This document shows, piece by piece, positions 24,536 to 33,884 of a DNA stretch of 50,893 nt. The translations under genes and the position numbers were made by a program. Source of the DNA: Rhizobiaceae bacterium. GTDB lineage: Bacteria; Pseudomonadota; Alphaproteobacteria; Rhizobiales; Rhizobiaceae. The notes below the pieces were generated by a model, which was given only the letters and a program-made list of their open reading frames with translations, was not told where the DNA came from and did no database searches. The DNA is taken from the NCBI GenBank assembly GCA_020628035.1, contig JAHDFS010000007.1, positions 1 through 50,893 of the forward strand. Direction: 5' to 3'. How positions within the stretch are numbered: the stretch's first letter is position 1; every line of letters begins with the position of its first letter.

Positions 24536-25813
24536 ATGAGACATATGATGAAACAATTTTTATTGGCTGGCGCGGCCTCAATGGCACTGGGCGCATCTGC
24601 ACATGCAGAGCAGCTAACTGTATTTGGTCCTTGGCTTGGACCTGACCAAGAAAAGATTGAAAAAGTACTTGGCGATTTTGCGTCCAAATCAGGACATGAC
24701 GTACGCTATGTTGGTTCAGATAGCTTTGAACAGCAAATCTTGATTGATGCTGAAGCAGGTTCAGCACCGAATATCGCAGTATTCCCACAGCCAGGCCTTG
24801 CTGCTGATATGGCAAAGCGCGGTTTCTTGACACCTTTAAAAGATGGCACAGCTGATTGGATCAACGAAAACTACGCTGCTGGTTCTTCATGGGTTGATCT
24901 AGGCACATATGCTGACCAAAATGGTGCAGATAACCTTTATGGTTTCTTCTATAAAGTGGATGTGAAATCACTTGTTTGGTATAGCCCGGAGAACTTTGAA
25001 GATGCTGGCTATGAAATTCCAACAACAATGGAAGAGCTCAAAGCGCTGACAGATCAGATCGTTGCTGATGGTGGTACACCTTGGTGTATTGGTCTAGGTT
25101 CAGGTGGTGCAACTGGTTGGCCTGCAACAGACTGGGTTGAAGATATGATGCTTCGCACACAGTCTCCTGCAATGTATGACAAGTGGGTTTCTAACGAACT
25201 CAAATTCGATGATCCTGCAGTCATTGCAGCAATCAACGAGTTTGGCGCATTCGCATTGAACGACAAATATGTTGTCGGTGGTTCTGGTGCGGTTGCATCA
25301 ACTGACTTCCGTGACAGCCCGAAAGGCATGTTCTCGGCTCCGCCACAATGTTATATGCACCGTCAAGCATCTTTCATTCCAGCATTCTTCCCAGAAGGCA
25401 CTGAAGTGGGAGAAGATGCAGACTTCTTCTACTTCCCTGCCTATGCTGGAAAAGATCTTGGTTCACCAGTGCTTGGCGCGGGTACTTTGTGGGCGATCAC
25501 AAACGAAAACCAAGCTGCGCATGATTTAATCGCTTATCTTCAAGATCCTGCTGCGCATGAGATCTACATGGAGTTGGGCGGTTTCCTAACACCACATAAA
25601 AGTGTTGATGTGTCTAAATTCTCAGACAAGTCTACAGCTAAGATGAATGAGATCCTCCTAGGTGCAACAACATTCCGTTTTGATGGTTCTGACCTCATGC
25701 CTGGTGGTGTTGGTGCAGGTTCATTCTGGACAGGCATGGTTGACTATGTTGGCGGTAAAGACGCTGGCGCAGTTGCTGCCGATATCCAAAAAAGCTGGGA
25801 TGCTTTGAAGTAA
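24536..25813 (+). CDS. aglE: Alpha-glucoside ABC transporter periplasmic binding protein
   Basis: The 425-residue family 1 solute-binding protein has a signal peptide cut near residue 24 (ASAHA/EQ). Sugar-binding-type segments include LTVFGPWLGPD at the mature start and WPATDWVEDMML in the middle. It is the first gene of the operon with two permeases, an alpha-glucosidase and an ATPase, the agl order of rhizobia. It binds alpha-glucosides such as sucrose, maltose or trehalose. I chose the ATG at 24536 because GGGAG lies 8 bases upstream and the signal peptide starts there. Codon use looks optimised, consistent with high expression. Confidence 0.9.
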   Translation: MRHMMKQFLLAGAASMALGASAHAEQLTVFGPWLGPDQEKIEKVLGDFASKSGHDVRYVGSDSFEQQILIDAEAGSAPNIAVFPQPGLAADMAKRGFLTPLKDGTADWINENYAAGSSWVDLGTYADQNGADNLYGFFYKVDVKSLVWYSPENFEDAGYEIPTTMEELKALTDQIVADGGTPWCIGLGSGGATGWPATDWVEDMMLRTQSPAMYDKWVSNELKFDDPAVIAAINEFGAFALNDKYVVGGSGAVASTDFRDSPKGMFSAPPQCYMHRQASFIPAFFPEGTEVGEDADFFYFPAYAGKDLGSPVLGAGTLWAITNENQAAHDLIAYLQDPAAHEIYMELGGFLTPHKSVDVSKFSDKSTAKMNEILLGATTFRFDGSDLMPGGVGAGSFWTGMVDYVGGKDAGAVAADIQKSWDALK

Positions 25814-25826
25814 TCTCATAAAATCT

Positions 25827-25856
25827 AAATAGCCCCGACTTTGTTTGGGGCTATTT
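25827..25856 (+). terminator. Rho-independent-type hairpin after aglE
   Basis: AAATAGCCCC and GGGGCTATTT are perfect 10-base arms around a 10-base loop, with T-rich sequence at the 3' end. Lying between aglE and aglF, it would end most transcripts after the binding-protein gene and let some read into the permeases, the usual stoichiometry device. Confidence 0.75.
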
Positions 25857-25912
25857 CACCACTTCGTTTTCAGCGATGTATAAAACTTTAGACAGGGGAT
25901 TGGGAGTGTCTG

Positions 25913-27127
25913 ATGGAAGCTGCTTATAAAGGGTTACTCACTATATTCTTGGGCGTTGGCGGATGTCTTTTATATTTTTATCTGTCAAACCAAATTCTCG
26001 ATAAGGTTTTATTTCCCGCTAAAGGCGCCATGGCCGGCCGCAATATCAATCGCGCCAATATGATCAGACCATGGCTATTTGTTTTTCCTGCAATGGCGGC
26101 ATTGGGCATTTATCTTGCCTATCCGGTCGTCGCAACCTTCTGGTATTCTTTAACAGACCGCAGCCAAGGTGACGCTTTTGTTGGCTTGGCGAACTACCAA
26201 CAAATGATGGCAGAACCTAAATTTTGGGAAGCGATGCGCAACAACATGTTGTGGCTGGTGATTGTGCCAGCAGCGTCGACCGCATTTGGTTTGCTCGCCG
26301 CGCAGCTAACTGATCGCATTAAATGGGGTTCGATTGCAAAATCCCTCATCTTCATGCCAATGGCGATATCTTTCGTGGGCGCAGCTGTGATCTTTAAATT
26401 AATTTATGACACACGCCCTGTCGATCAGGCGCAAATTGGTGTGTTAAACGCTGTGTGGCTACAGTTTGATGGCGGTGTCGGATCCTGGTTGATTTTACGT
26501 CTCTTACCGGGTCTGCTCATGCTTTGTGCCGCCGCCATTTCAGCTTATGTTGCCTATGGCTTGTTCCTCGCCATACGCGAAAAAGGTGGTGCAGTCTTGC
26601 GCGGAATTGGTATTGCTATTCTCGCCTTCATCACCTTTTCATTTTTATCTTTGGCGCTCGGTGCGTTTACGTCTAATCACGCCTATGGCGAGCCGCAGAC
26701 TTGGCTAACCATTCCGGGCTGGAATTCGTTCTTGCTCATGGTGGTTTTGATCTGGATCCAAACAGGTTTTGCGATGGTAATTTTATCTGCCGCTCTGCGG
26801 GGGATCCCTGAAGAAACCATCGAAGCATCCATTGTGGATGGTGCCAATCCATTCCAAGTGTTTTTCAAAATCAAGATGCCGCAGATTTCAGGCACCATTG
26901 TTGTTGTATGGACTACGATTACCCTCGTTGTCTTGAAGGTGTTCGACATCGTGTTTGCCATGACCAACGGACAATGGGAAACCCAGGTTCTCGCCAATTA
27001 CATGTTCGATAAATTGTTCAGAGCAAATGATTGGGGAGTGGGGTCAGCATCTGCAATGATCATTATGCTGCTGGTGAGCCCAATTCTAGTCTGGAATGTT
27101 TACAACGCCCGTAAGGAGATGAAGTAA
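25913..27127 (+). CDS. aglF: Alpha-glucoside ABC transporter permease
   Basis: The 404-residue MalF-type permease has an extra N-terminal helix (about 8-30), a second at about 52-75 and a core of six or more helices. The ATPase-coupling EAA motif appears as EASIVDGANPFQVFFKIKMP near residue 305. It pairs with AglG and is driven by AglK. The gene overlaps aglG by one base (TAATG), so expression is coupled. Confidence 0.9.
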   Translation: MEAAYKGLLTIFLGVGGCLLYFYLSNQILDKVLFPAKGAMAGRNINRANMIRPWLFVFPAMAALGIYLAYPVVATFWYSLTDRSQGDAFVGLANYQQMMAEPKFWEAMRNNMLWLVIVPAASTAFGLLAAQLTDRIKWGSIAKSLIFMPMAISFVGAAVIFKLIYDTRPVDQAQIGVLNAVWLQFDGGVGSWLILRLLPGLLMLCAAAISAYVAYGLFLAIREKGGAVLRGIGIAILAFITFSFLSLALGAFTSNHAYGEPQTWLTIPGWNSFLLMVVLIWIQTGFAMVILSAALRGIPEETIEASIVDGANPFQVFFKIKMPQISGTIVVVWTTITLVVLKVFDIVFAMTNGQWETQVLANYMFDKLFRANDWGVGSASAMIIMLLVSPILVWNVYNARKEMK

Positions 27128-28281
27128 TGGATAATATCGCCGGAAAAAAATCCAGCCTTAATTGGGCGGTGCAAATTTCAGTCGTATTGCTTGTTGCTTT
27201 ATGGTTGTTCCCAACCTTCGGTCTCTTGGTTTCTTCGTTTAGAACAGCAGATCAAATTTCAAGCTCAGGCTGGTGGGATTCACTTTTCCCAACTCAACAA
27301 AACCTCACACTTCGTGCTGCGGATCCTGATGATGAGGGCAATCAGGTTTTAAAAGACGGCCTTTATATCGTTGAAGGAAATCTTTTTGGCGAAGCTGGAG
27401 ATGCTGAGATTAGTGTTTGGGGCACATCATCGCGTGCGATTGATGCAAATGTTGCGGGTGACACCGCTGAGATGAAGGACGGTGAAACAATGACCGTTCT
27501 TTCAGATGGCACCTATCGTTGGACCAGTCCTGAGGAATTGTCCGGTCGTGGGCAACGCGTATTTGTAACCGCGACGACACCCCCTGAATTTACCTTCGCA
27601 AACTATGACAATGTTTTGTTTAGTGGCAACAGTACGGATAGTATGGCCAAAGCGTTTTTTAACACGCTAACTGTGACCATTCCGGCAACCATTATCCCGA
27701 TCGTAATCGCTGCATTTGCTGCCTATGCATTGGCATGGATGGATTTTCCTGGGCGCGCGATACTAATTGCGATCGTCGTCGGGCTTTTGGTCGTGCCTTT
27801 GCAACTGGCATTGATCCCGCTTTTACGTTTGCATTTGGGTATCGGTATTGGAAAAGGTTATCTGGGGGTATGGCTTGCGCATACCGGATTTGGCCTGCCG
27901 CTTGCGATTTACCTACTTCGAAATTACATGGTTGGATTGCCAAAGGATATCATCGAAAACGCCCGTGTTGATGGCGCGACAGATTTCCAGATCTTTACCA
28001 AAATCATATTACCGCTGTCTTTCCCAGCACTTGCATCTTTTGCGATTTTCCAGTTCTTGTGGACATGGAATGATTTGCTGGTGGCCAAAGTGTTCTTGAT
28101 TGACGCAACGGGGGAAACAACGGTGATGACTAACCAAATTGTTGAATTACTTGGCACACGAGGAGGGAATTGGGAAATTCTGGCAACAGCCGCGTTTGTT
28201 TCAATTGCCGTGCCATTAATTGTGTTCTTTGCGATGCAAAAGTACCTCGTTCGTGGTCTTTTAGCTGGTTCTGTTAAATAG
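27127..28281 (+). CDS. aglG: Alpha-glucoside ABC transporter permease with periplasmic insert
   Basis: The 384-residue MalG-type permease has a first helix at about 14-36. A hydrophilic periplasmic insert of about 120 residues follows (about 40-160; DEGNQVLKDG, TSSRAIDANVA, RWTSPEEL), then the core helices. The EAA coupling loop is ENARVDGATDFQIFTKIILP near residue 278. Most MalG-type proteins are about 280 residues; the long insert is a known feature of agl-type permeases. It forms the pore with AglF. Confidence 0.9.
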   Translation: MDNIAGKKSSLNWAVQISVVLLVALWLFPTFGLLVSSFRTADQISSSGWWDSLFPTQQNLTLRAADPDDEGNQVLKDGLYIVEGNLFGEAGDAEISVWGTSSRAIDANVAGDTAEMKDGETMTVLSDGTYRWTSPEELSGRGQRVFVTATTPPEFTFANYDNVLFSGNSTDSMAKAFFNTLTVTIPATIIPIVIAAFAAYALAWMDFPGRAILIAIVVGLLVVPLQLALIPLLRLHLGIGIGKGYLGVWLAHTGFGLPLAIYLLRNYMVGLPKDIIENARVDGATDFQIFTKIILPLSFPALASFAIFQFLWTWNDLLVAKVFLIDATGETTVMTNQIVELLGTRGGNWEILATAAFVSIAVPLIVFFAMQKYLVRGLLAGSVK

Positions 28282-28292
28282 GAATAATTGTT

Positions 28293-29936
28293 ATGAATCT
28301 TGCAGCAGCTCCTTTGTTGGATAACGCTACAAATAAAGATTGGTGGCGCGGTGCCATCATCTATCAAATCTATCCCCGCAGCTATCAAGATAGCAATGGA
28401 GATGGCATTGGTGATCTTGCTGGTATCGTTCAGCGCATTCCATATATTGCAACTTTGGGCGTGGATGCGATTTGGATATCACCGTTTTTCACCTCGCCGA
28501 TGAAAGACTTTGGATATGATGTCAGCAATTATTGCGATGTCGATCCAATGTTTGGCACGCTCGCGGATTTTGATGCGATTATCTCATCTGCCCATCGTCA
28601 TGGCATTCGTGTGATGATCGATTTGGTGTTGAGCCATACAAGTGATCAACATCCTTGGTTTAAGGAAAGCCGTGCTGACCGCACAAATGCGAAATCAGAT
28701 TGGTATGTCTGGGCTGAACCAAAGCCAGATGGCACACCGCCAAATAATTGGCTATCAATTTTTGGTGGCAGTGCATGGCAGTGGGATGGTCGTCGTGAAC
28801 AATATTATTTGCACAACTTCCTGACCTCGCAGCCTGATCTAAATATGCATAATGTCCAAGTGCAGGATGCTTTATTGGATGCGGCGCAATTTTGGCTCGA
28901 TCGCGGTGTTGATGGCTTCCGGTTGGATACGATCAATTTTTATTTCCATGATCAGCAATTGCGGGACAATCCGCCTTTGCCACCGGAAGAGCGCAACGCG
29001 AATATTGCACCTTCGGTTAATCCATATAACCACCAAAACCACCTATACGACAAAAATCGTCCTGAGAATTTGGCGTTTTTACGTAGGTTCAGAGCAAAGA
29101 TGGAACCTTTTGGTGCAGCGGCTGTCGGTGAAGTGGGTGATGCACAATTTGGACTTGAGATCCTCGGCCAATATACCGCAGGCGATGAGCTTATGCAGAT
29201 GTGTTATGCATTTGAATTTTTGGCGCAAGAGCAGCCCGACGCTGATCGCATTGTTGAAGTTTTGCAAAAGGTGGACGAAGTCGCCAGTGACGGCTGGGCC
29301 TGTTGGGCATTTTCAAACCATGATGTTGCCCGTCATGCTTCGCGCTGGAACTTAAATGATGCCGCTCAACGCATGTATGCAACCTTGATAATGTGTTTGC
29401 GCGGTTCTGTGTGTCTCTATCAGGGTGAAGAGCTTGGCCTGCCGGAAGCGGAAGTCAATTTTGAAGATTTGCAAGATCCATATGGCATTGAATTCTGGCC
29501 AGAATATCGTGGCCGCGATGGATGTCGTACGCCAATGGTTTGGCAAAACAACAATCAAAATGCAGGCTTTTCGGAAGGGAAACCTTGGTTGCCTGTCGCG
29601 CCTGAACATTTGGCAAAGTCAGTGGAAGAGCAAGAGAAAGATCCTTCTGCGCTGATCCATCATTATCGCAAAGCCATTCAATTCCGTCAGACGCATGCTG
29701 CTTTATCAATCGGTGAGCATAGTGAGTTGAAACGGGTTGGATCTGTCGTGACCTTTAAAAGACAGTTTGAAGGCCAAGAGCTGTTATGTGCATTTAATGT
29801 GAGTGATGAGGCGTGCCAGCACAATTTGCCTGGCGGGAATTGGTTGCCGATTGGTGAGGAGTTGGGCTGTATCCAAAATATTAATGGCGGCGCAGTGAAT
29901 ATGGGACCTTGGCAGGTCTTTATAGGGCAGAGATAA
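28293..29936 (+). CDS. aglA: GH13 alpha-glucosidase
   Basis: The 547-residue cytoplasmic glycoside hydrolase has the GH13 landmarks: DLVLSHTSDQHPWF (region I), GFRLDTINF with the nucleophile Asp (II), AAVGEVGD with the acid/base Glu (III) and FSNHDVAR with the transition-state Asp (IV). No signal peptide is seen, so hydrolysis follows uptake. It cleaves imported alpha-glucosides to glucose plus the second sugar. It starts 11 bases after aglG. The family also contains isomaltases and sucrose hydrolases; fine specificity cannot be read here. Confidence 0.92.
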   Translation: MNLAAAPLLDNATNKDWWRGAIIYQIYPRSYQDSNGDGIGDLAGIVQRIPYIATLGVDAIWISPFFTSPMKDFGYDVSNYCDVDPMFGTLADFDAIISSAHRHGIRVMIDLVLSHTSDQHPWFKESRADRTNAKSDWYVWAEPKPDGTPPNNWLSIFGGSAWQWDGRREQYYLHNFLTSQPDLNMHNVQVQDALLDAAQFWLDRGVDGFRLDTINFYFHDQQLRDNPPLPPEERNANIAPSVNPYNHQNHLYDKNRPENLAFLRRFRAKMEPFGAAAVGEVGDAQFGLEILGQYTAGDELMQMCYAFEFLAQEQPDADRIVEVLQKVDEVASDGWACWAFSNHDVARHASRWNLNDAAQRMYATLIMCLRGSVCLYQGEELGLPEAEVNFEDLQDPYGIEFWPEYRGRDGCRTPMVWQNNNQNAGFSEGKPWLPVAPEHLAKSVEEQEKDPSALIHHYRKAIQFRQTHAALSIGEHSELKRVGSVVTFKRQFEGQELLCAFNVSDEACQHNLPGGNWLPIGEELGCIQNINGGAVNMGPWQVFIGQR

Positions 29937-29964
29937 GATCATTAGAATCTGAAAGGGTGGAGTT

Positions 29965-31053
29965 ATGACCGACGTAAAATTAACGGGTGTAGAGAAAACC
30001 TACGGCGGCACTGTCAATGTTCTCAATGATATCAATCTTGATATCAAACAGGGAGAATTGATTGTTTTTGTCGGTCCTTCCGGCTGCGGTAAATCAACGT
30101 TGCTGCGCATGATCGCAGGTCTTGAACAGATCACCGGGGGTACTCTGGAAATTGGTGGTGATGTGGTCAATGACATTCCGCCTGCCCAACGCGGTATCGC
30201 CATGGTTTTCCAGTCCTATGCACTTTATCCGCATATGACCGTGCGTGAGAATATGTCCTTTGCGCTTAAACTTGCCAAAAAGCCTCAAGCTGAGATTGAT
30301 GAAGCAATTGCCCGCACTGCGAAAACATTGCAGTTGGAAGAATATCTTGATCGCCTACCAAAAGCTTTGTCCGGTGGTCAGCGTCAACGTGTTGCCATTG
30401 GTCGTTCCATTGTGCGAGATCCGAAAGTGTATCTCTTTGATGAACCGCTTTCAAACCTTGATGCCGCGCTACGTGTTGCAACCCGCATTGAGATTGCGCA
30501 ACTGAAAGAAAGCATGCCGGAAAGCACGATGATCTATGTGACCCACGATCAAGTGGAAGCGATGACATTGGCTTCTCGCATTGTGGTCTTGGCCAATAAA
30601 GGCATTGCGCAAGTTGGAACGCCATTGGAGCTTTATGAGCGTCCTGAAAATGAGTTTGTTGCGCAATTTATCGGTTCCCCTGCGATGAATTTGCTGCCGG
30701 GTGAAATCACCAAAACCGGCAAACAAACAACGGTTAAACTTGATGGCGGTGGTGTAGCGGTTTCAGCCGTGCCAACGAATGCTGAAGACAAGGGCCTTAA
30801 AGTCAATATTGGCGTGCGCCCAGAAGACATGATCGAAACCAATGAAGATCACATCTTTGAAGGCAAAGTGAATATCACTGAAGCTTTGGGTGAGGTTACA
30901 CTGCTTTACTTTGAAAAGGTCGGAGATGCTGACCCTGTGATTGGCAAACTACCGGGGATCCACGGGGATCTAAGAGGCAAGACGGTGCGGGTATCTGCAG
31001 CGCCTGAAAAAGTACAGATCTTCCACGAAGGCAAGTCACTTTACTATCGCTAA
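29965..31053 (+). CDS. aglK: Alpha-glucoside ABC transporter ATPase (MalK/UgpC type)
   Basis: The 362-residue ATPase has Walker A GPSGCGKST near 37-45, signature LSGGQRQRVAIGRSI near 134, Walker B VYLFDEPLSNLD near 155 and the switch VTHDQVEAM. A C-terminal OB-type regulatory domain (about 240-362; VNIGVRPEDM) follows. It energises AglF/AglG and closes the aglEFGAK operon, which ends at a strong hairpin at 31068-31093. Confidence 0.93.
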   Translation: MTDVKLTGVEKTYGGTVNVLNDINLDIKQGELIVFVGPSGCGKSTLLRMIAGLEQITGGTLEIGGDVVNDIPPAQRGIAMVFQSYALYPHMTVRENMSFALKLAKKPQAEIDEAIARTAKTLQLEEYLDRLPKALSGGQRQRVAIGRSIVRDPKVYLFDEPLSNLDAALRVATRIEIAQLKESMPESTMIYVTHDQVEAMTLASRIVVLANKGIAQVGTPLELYERPENEFVAQFIGSPAMNLLPGEITKTGKQTTVKLDGGGVAVSAVPTNAEDKGLKVNIGVRPEDMIETNEDHIFEGKVNITEALGEVTLLYFEKVGDADPVIGKLPGIHGDLRGKTVRVSAAPEKVQIFHEGKSLYYR

Positions 31054-31067
31054 GTCACGAAATTTAA

Positions 31068-31093
31068 GCCGCGTTCAAACTCATGAACGCGGC
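31068..31093. terminator. Bidirectional terminator between convergent aglK and SDR genes
   Basis: GCCGCGTTC, an eight-base loop, then GAACGCGGC form a perfect 9-bp stem. ATTTTTG follows on the plus strand and an A/T-rich run lies on the other side, so it can end both convergent transcripts. Confidence 0.85.
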
Positions 31094-31103
31094 ATTTTTG
31101 TGT

Positions 31104-31808
31104 CTATACAGATGCGGTTAAACCGCCATCCACTCGGATATTTTGTCCGGTGATATAGCTCGATTTATCAGATGCCAAAAAGGCGACTGTTTCAGAGAGT
31201 TCGCGGACTTTGGCATAACGTCCTGCAGGAATGCGCGCCACGCGATCTTCTTTTTCTGGCAGGCTATCGATAAAGCCAGGTAGCACATTGTTCATGCGAA
31301 TATTCTCTTTTGCATATTTGCTGCTAAAGAGCTTTGTGTAACCTGCAAGACCGGCGCGGAAAATCGCAGATGTTGGAAAATCCGGGTCAGGTTCAAAAAC
31401 CGCAAATGTTGAAATATTGACGATGGATCCATTGCCTTGCTTTTGCATGATGGGCAGAACAAATCGCGTTGAACGCACAACGTTGAGCATGTAGTAATCG
31501 AGCCCCTTATGCCAATCGTCATCGCTGATATCCATGATATCACCTTTAGGGCCATGGCCTGCGCAATTGATGACACTATCAATGCGCCCAAAGCGTTCCA
31601 TGGTGAGGGCAACAAATTTTCCCAAATCCTCAACGACAAGATTGGAGCCTGTGAAGCCTACGCCGCCGAGTTCCTTACCCAAAGCTTCGCCTTTGCCGGA
31701 TGATGACATCACGGCAACATCAAATCCATCTTCACTTAGTTTTTTTGCGCTATCTGCGCCGATACCGCTGCCACCACCGATAATCATCGCTACGGGTTTA
31801 TCTATCAT
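31104..31808 (-). CDS. Short-chain dehydrogenase-like protein lacking the YxxxK motif
   Basis: The 234-residue Rossmann-fold protein has the cofactor motif GGGSGIG at about 11-17, NCAGHG near 81-86, a structural Ser in NISTF (131-135) and a C-terminal YITGQNIRVDGG. At the usual catalytic YxxxK position the sequence reads SAIFR (147-151), so both Tyr and Lys are replaced by Ser and Arg. It may use a different mechanism, bind cofactor without classical dehydrogenation, or belong to a divergent SDR subfamily. It is the last gene of the minus-strand hydantoinase-type operon, 25 bases after the uronate-dehydrogenase-like gene. Confidence 0.82.
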   Translation of the reverse strand: MIDKPVAMIIGGGSGIGADSAKKLSEDGFDVAVMSSSGKGEALGKELGGVGFTGSNLVVEDLGKFVALTMERFGRIDSVINCAGHGPKGDIMDISDDDWHKGLDYYMLNVVRSTRFVLPIMQKQGNGSIVNISTFAVFEPDPDFPTSAIFRAGLAGYTKLFSSKYAKENIRMNNVLPGFIDSLPEKEDRVARIPAGRYAKVRELSETVAFLASDKSSYITGQNIRVDGGLTASV

Positions 31809-31833
31809 GATGTTTCCCTTTTAAAATAGAGAC

Positions 31834-32667
31834 TTAGTTCTGTTTCGTGTCATCAATAATGTCCATCTGCGCGATACCGCTATTGCCCAATGGGACCGAT
31901 GCAAATGGTCCACCATGACACATATGTTCAGGATTTTGTGGATCCATGGGCGGATCGTTTGCCAAGATTTCTTTAGCGAATTGCTCTGCATTATCTTTGG
32001 GACGATAGCCGATGAAACTCGCTTTTGAATTATCAACCGGTACGCGGTCATTATCAGATACGCCATAAATGATGGAAAAGCCTGTGACGGGTGTTTCAAT
32101 GCAGCGCTGCACTAGCTGAATAAGATCATCATAGGATAACCAAGAACCTAGAGCGCGGGCACCTGTGACTTGTGCACAAGATAAGATGCGCATATGCACG
32201 CTTTCCACGCCGCGCTTATCCCAATACATGCGCCCCAAATCTTCAGCAAAGCATTTGGCCAATCCATAAAATGTATCCGGTCGATGCGGCGCATCGGTTC
32301 CAATAAATTCGTTTTTGGGATACATGCCAACGGCGTGAATGGAGCTGCCATAAATAACGCGTTTCACACCGTTTTGATAAGCGGCTTCCCAAACATTATA
32401 GGCGCCGACGAAATTTGGACCCAAGAGTTTCTCAAATGGGCCTTCATCGGCATAAGCACCCATATGCACAACCATATCAGCGCCCTTTAATACGGCCATC
32501 ATATCATCAAGCTCGGCAAGATCAGCTTTTACATAGCGCTCGCCCTCATATAAATTTCCAATATCTTCGACGATGTCTGTTGATATAAATTCATCGGCGA
32601 TCTGGGCCAATGGTTCGCGAAGGTAAGAGCCTAGGCGTCCGGCAGCGCCTGTGAGTACTAATTTCAT
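31834..32667 (-). CDS. NAD-dependent epimerase/dehydratase-family protein, uronate dehydrogenase-like
   Basis: The 277-residue extended SDR has GAAGRLGSYL at about 7-16, VVHMGAYA near 67, a catalytic Ser in GSSIHAVGMYP and YGLAK as the YxxxK motif. The overall block order (ARMYWDKRG-type segment, SWLSYDDL, VDNSKASFIGYRPKDNAEQF) resembles bacterial uronate dehydrogenase, which oxidises galacturonate or glucuronate to an aldarolactone. In this operon with hydantoinase genes and an FAD oxidase a different substrate is possible. The start overlaps the stop of the FAD gene by one base. Confidence 0.75.
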   Translation of the reverse strand: MKLVLTGAAGRLGSYLREPLAQIADEFISTDIVEDIGNLYEGERYVKADLAELDDMMAVLKGADMVVHMGAYADEGPFEKLLGPNFVGAYNVWEAAYQNGVKRVIYGSSIHAVGMYPKNEFIGTDAPHRPDTFYGLAKCFAEDLGRMYWDKRGVESVHMRILSCAQVTGARALGSWLSYDDLIQLVQRCIETPVTGFSIIYGVSDNDRVPVDNSKASFIGYRPKDNAEQFAKEILANDPPMDPQNPEHMCHGGPFASVPLGNSGIAQMDIIDDTKQN

Positions 32668-33884
32668 TAGATTACCGCCTTTTCGACAAATGCGCTGTTT
32701 TTAACAATGCGATCGAAGCCAAAATCACTCAGATCCAGCGTTCTGTATTCGCCATAGGTGATCATCTCCGCAGTGCCTCTGCCCATCGCTGGTGATTGCT
32801 GTAATCCATGACCGGAAAAACCATTGAGGAAGATGAAATTTTTAACAATGTGGTGCGGCCCCAAAATCGCATTGTGATCAAAGGTGTTATAAGCGTAGTG
32901 GCCTGCCCATTCATTGGTGACTTTCACGGCTTCAAATTGAGGAATACGGGTCGCCATGGTAGGCCAGATATGGTCCTGCCAAATATCGTGATCCATTTCG
33001 AAATCATCATAATCGGGGGCTGGGTCATAATCTGCATGACCACCAGCTAAGTAATATTCTGTGCCTTCCTGTCTGAAATGAACACCTGATGGATCGATGG
33101 TGAGCGGCAGTGGGCGATCAAGCGGATTTTCGGCTTGGAAAATCCAGGTGAAACGCTTGCGCGGTTCGACAGGAATTTCAATGCCAACCATACGCGAAGT
33201 TAACACAGCGCGTGGTCCTGATGCATTTACAACCTGTCCGCAGGAGATCACTTCGCCCGACTTTAAAGTGACGCTTTCAATGCGCTCGCCATTTGCGCTT
33301 TTGGTCATGGCGACAACTTCGTTTTGACAATATTCAATGCCGCGCTCACGAGCTGATTTTCGAAACCAATCAAAGACCGTAATGCCGTCCCAATAGCCTT
33401 CGTCAACCGTGTTGATACTGCCCAAAATAATGTCATCGACATTGTAAAATGGATAGGCTTCTTTGATTTGTTCAGGCGTCAATATTTGGGTACCTGCGCC
33501 TGCCTTGAGCTGCATGTCCTGGTTTTCGATCAGCGTATCTGCAAAGGCTTGATTATCGGCAAGATACATATATCCAAAATTCTGGATCTCAAGCTTGGGA
33601 ACGCGGTCATCACCGCCCATATATTGGCGCAAGTTTTTGACGAAATCAGCAGCGAATTGCGAACATTTTACATTGATCTCAGCTGAGAATTGCTGACGCA
33701 TGCAGCTATTGGTGCGACTGGTTGATGCAAATTCGTAGGTTGGATCTCGCTCAATGACCAAGACCGATCCATTAAAATCCTTATTGTCGCTGAGGAACCA
33801 TGCGGTGGAGGAACCAAATATCGCACCACCAATAATGACGACATCATAAGCTGATTGCTTTGGTGCTTGGGTTTTTAATGCCAT
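32667..33884 (-). CDS. FAD-dependent oxidoreductase of the DAO/sarcosine-oxidase family
   Basis: The 405-residue flavoprotein has the dinucleotide motif VVIIGGAIFGSSTAWFL at about 15-31, an ERD segment near 45 and the C-terminal FAD motif LNGFSGHGLQQSPAMG near 365. The family oxidises amines of amino acids such as sarcosine, glycine betaine derivatives, D-amino acids or proline. No signal peptide is visible. It sits between the HyuB-like and uronate-dehydrogenase-like genes, each overlapping by one base, so the five genes act together. Sequence alone does not give the substrate. Confidence 0.82.
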   Translation of the reverse strand: MALKTQAPKQSAYDVVIIGGAIFGSSTAWFLSDNKDFNGSVLVIERDPTYEFASTSRTNSCMRQQFSAEINVKCSQFAADFVKNLRQYMGGDDRVPKLEIQNFGYMYLADNQAFADTLIENQDMQLKAGAGTQILTPEQIKEAYPFYNVDDIILGSINTVDEGYWDGITVFDWFRKSARERGIEYCQNEVVAMTKSANGERIESVTLKSGEVISCGQVVNASGPRAVLTSRMVGIEIPVEPRKRFTWIFQAENPLDRPLPLTIDPSGVHFRQEGTEYYLAGGHADYDPAPDYDDFEMDHDIWQDHIWPTMATRIPQFEAVKVTNEWAGHYAYNTFDHNAILGPHHIVKNFIFLNGFSGHGLQQSPAMGRGTAEMITYGEYRTLDLSDFGFDRIVKNSAFVEKAVI

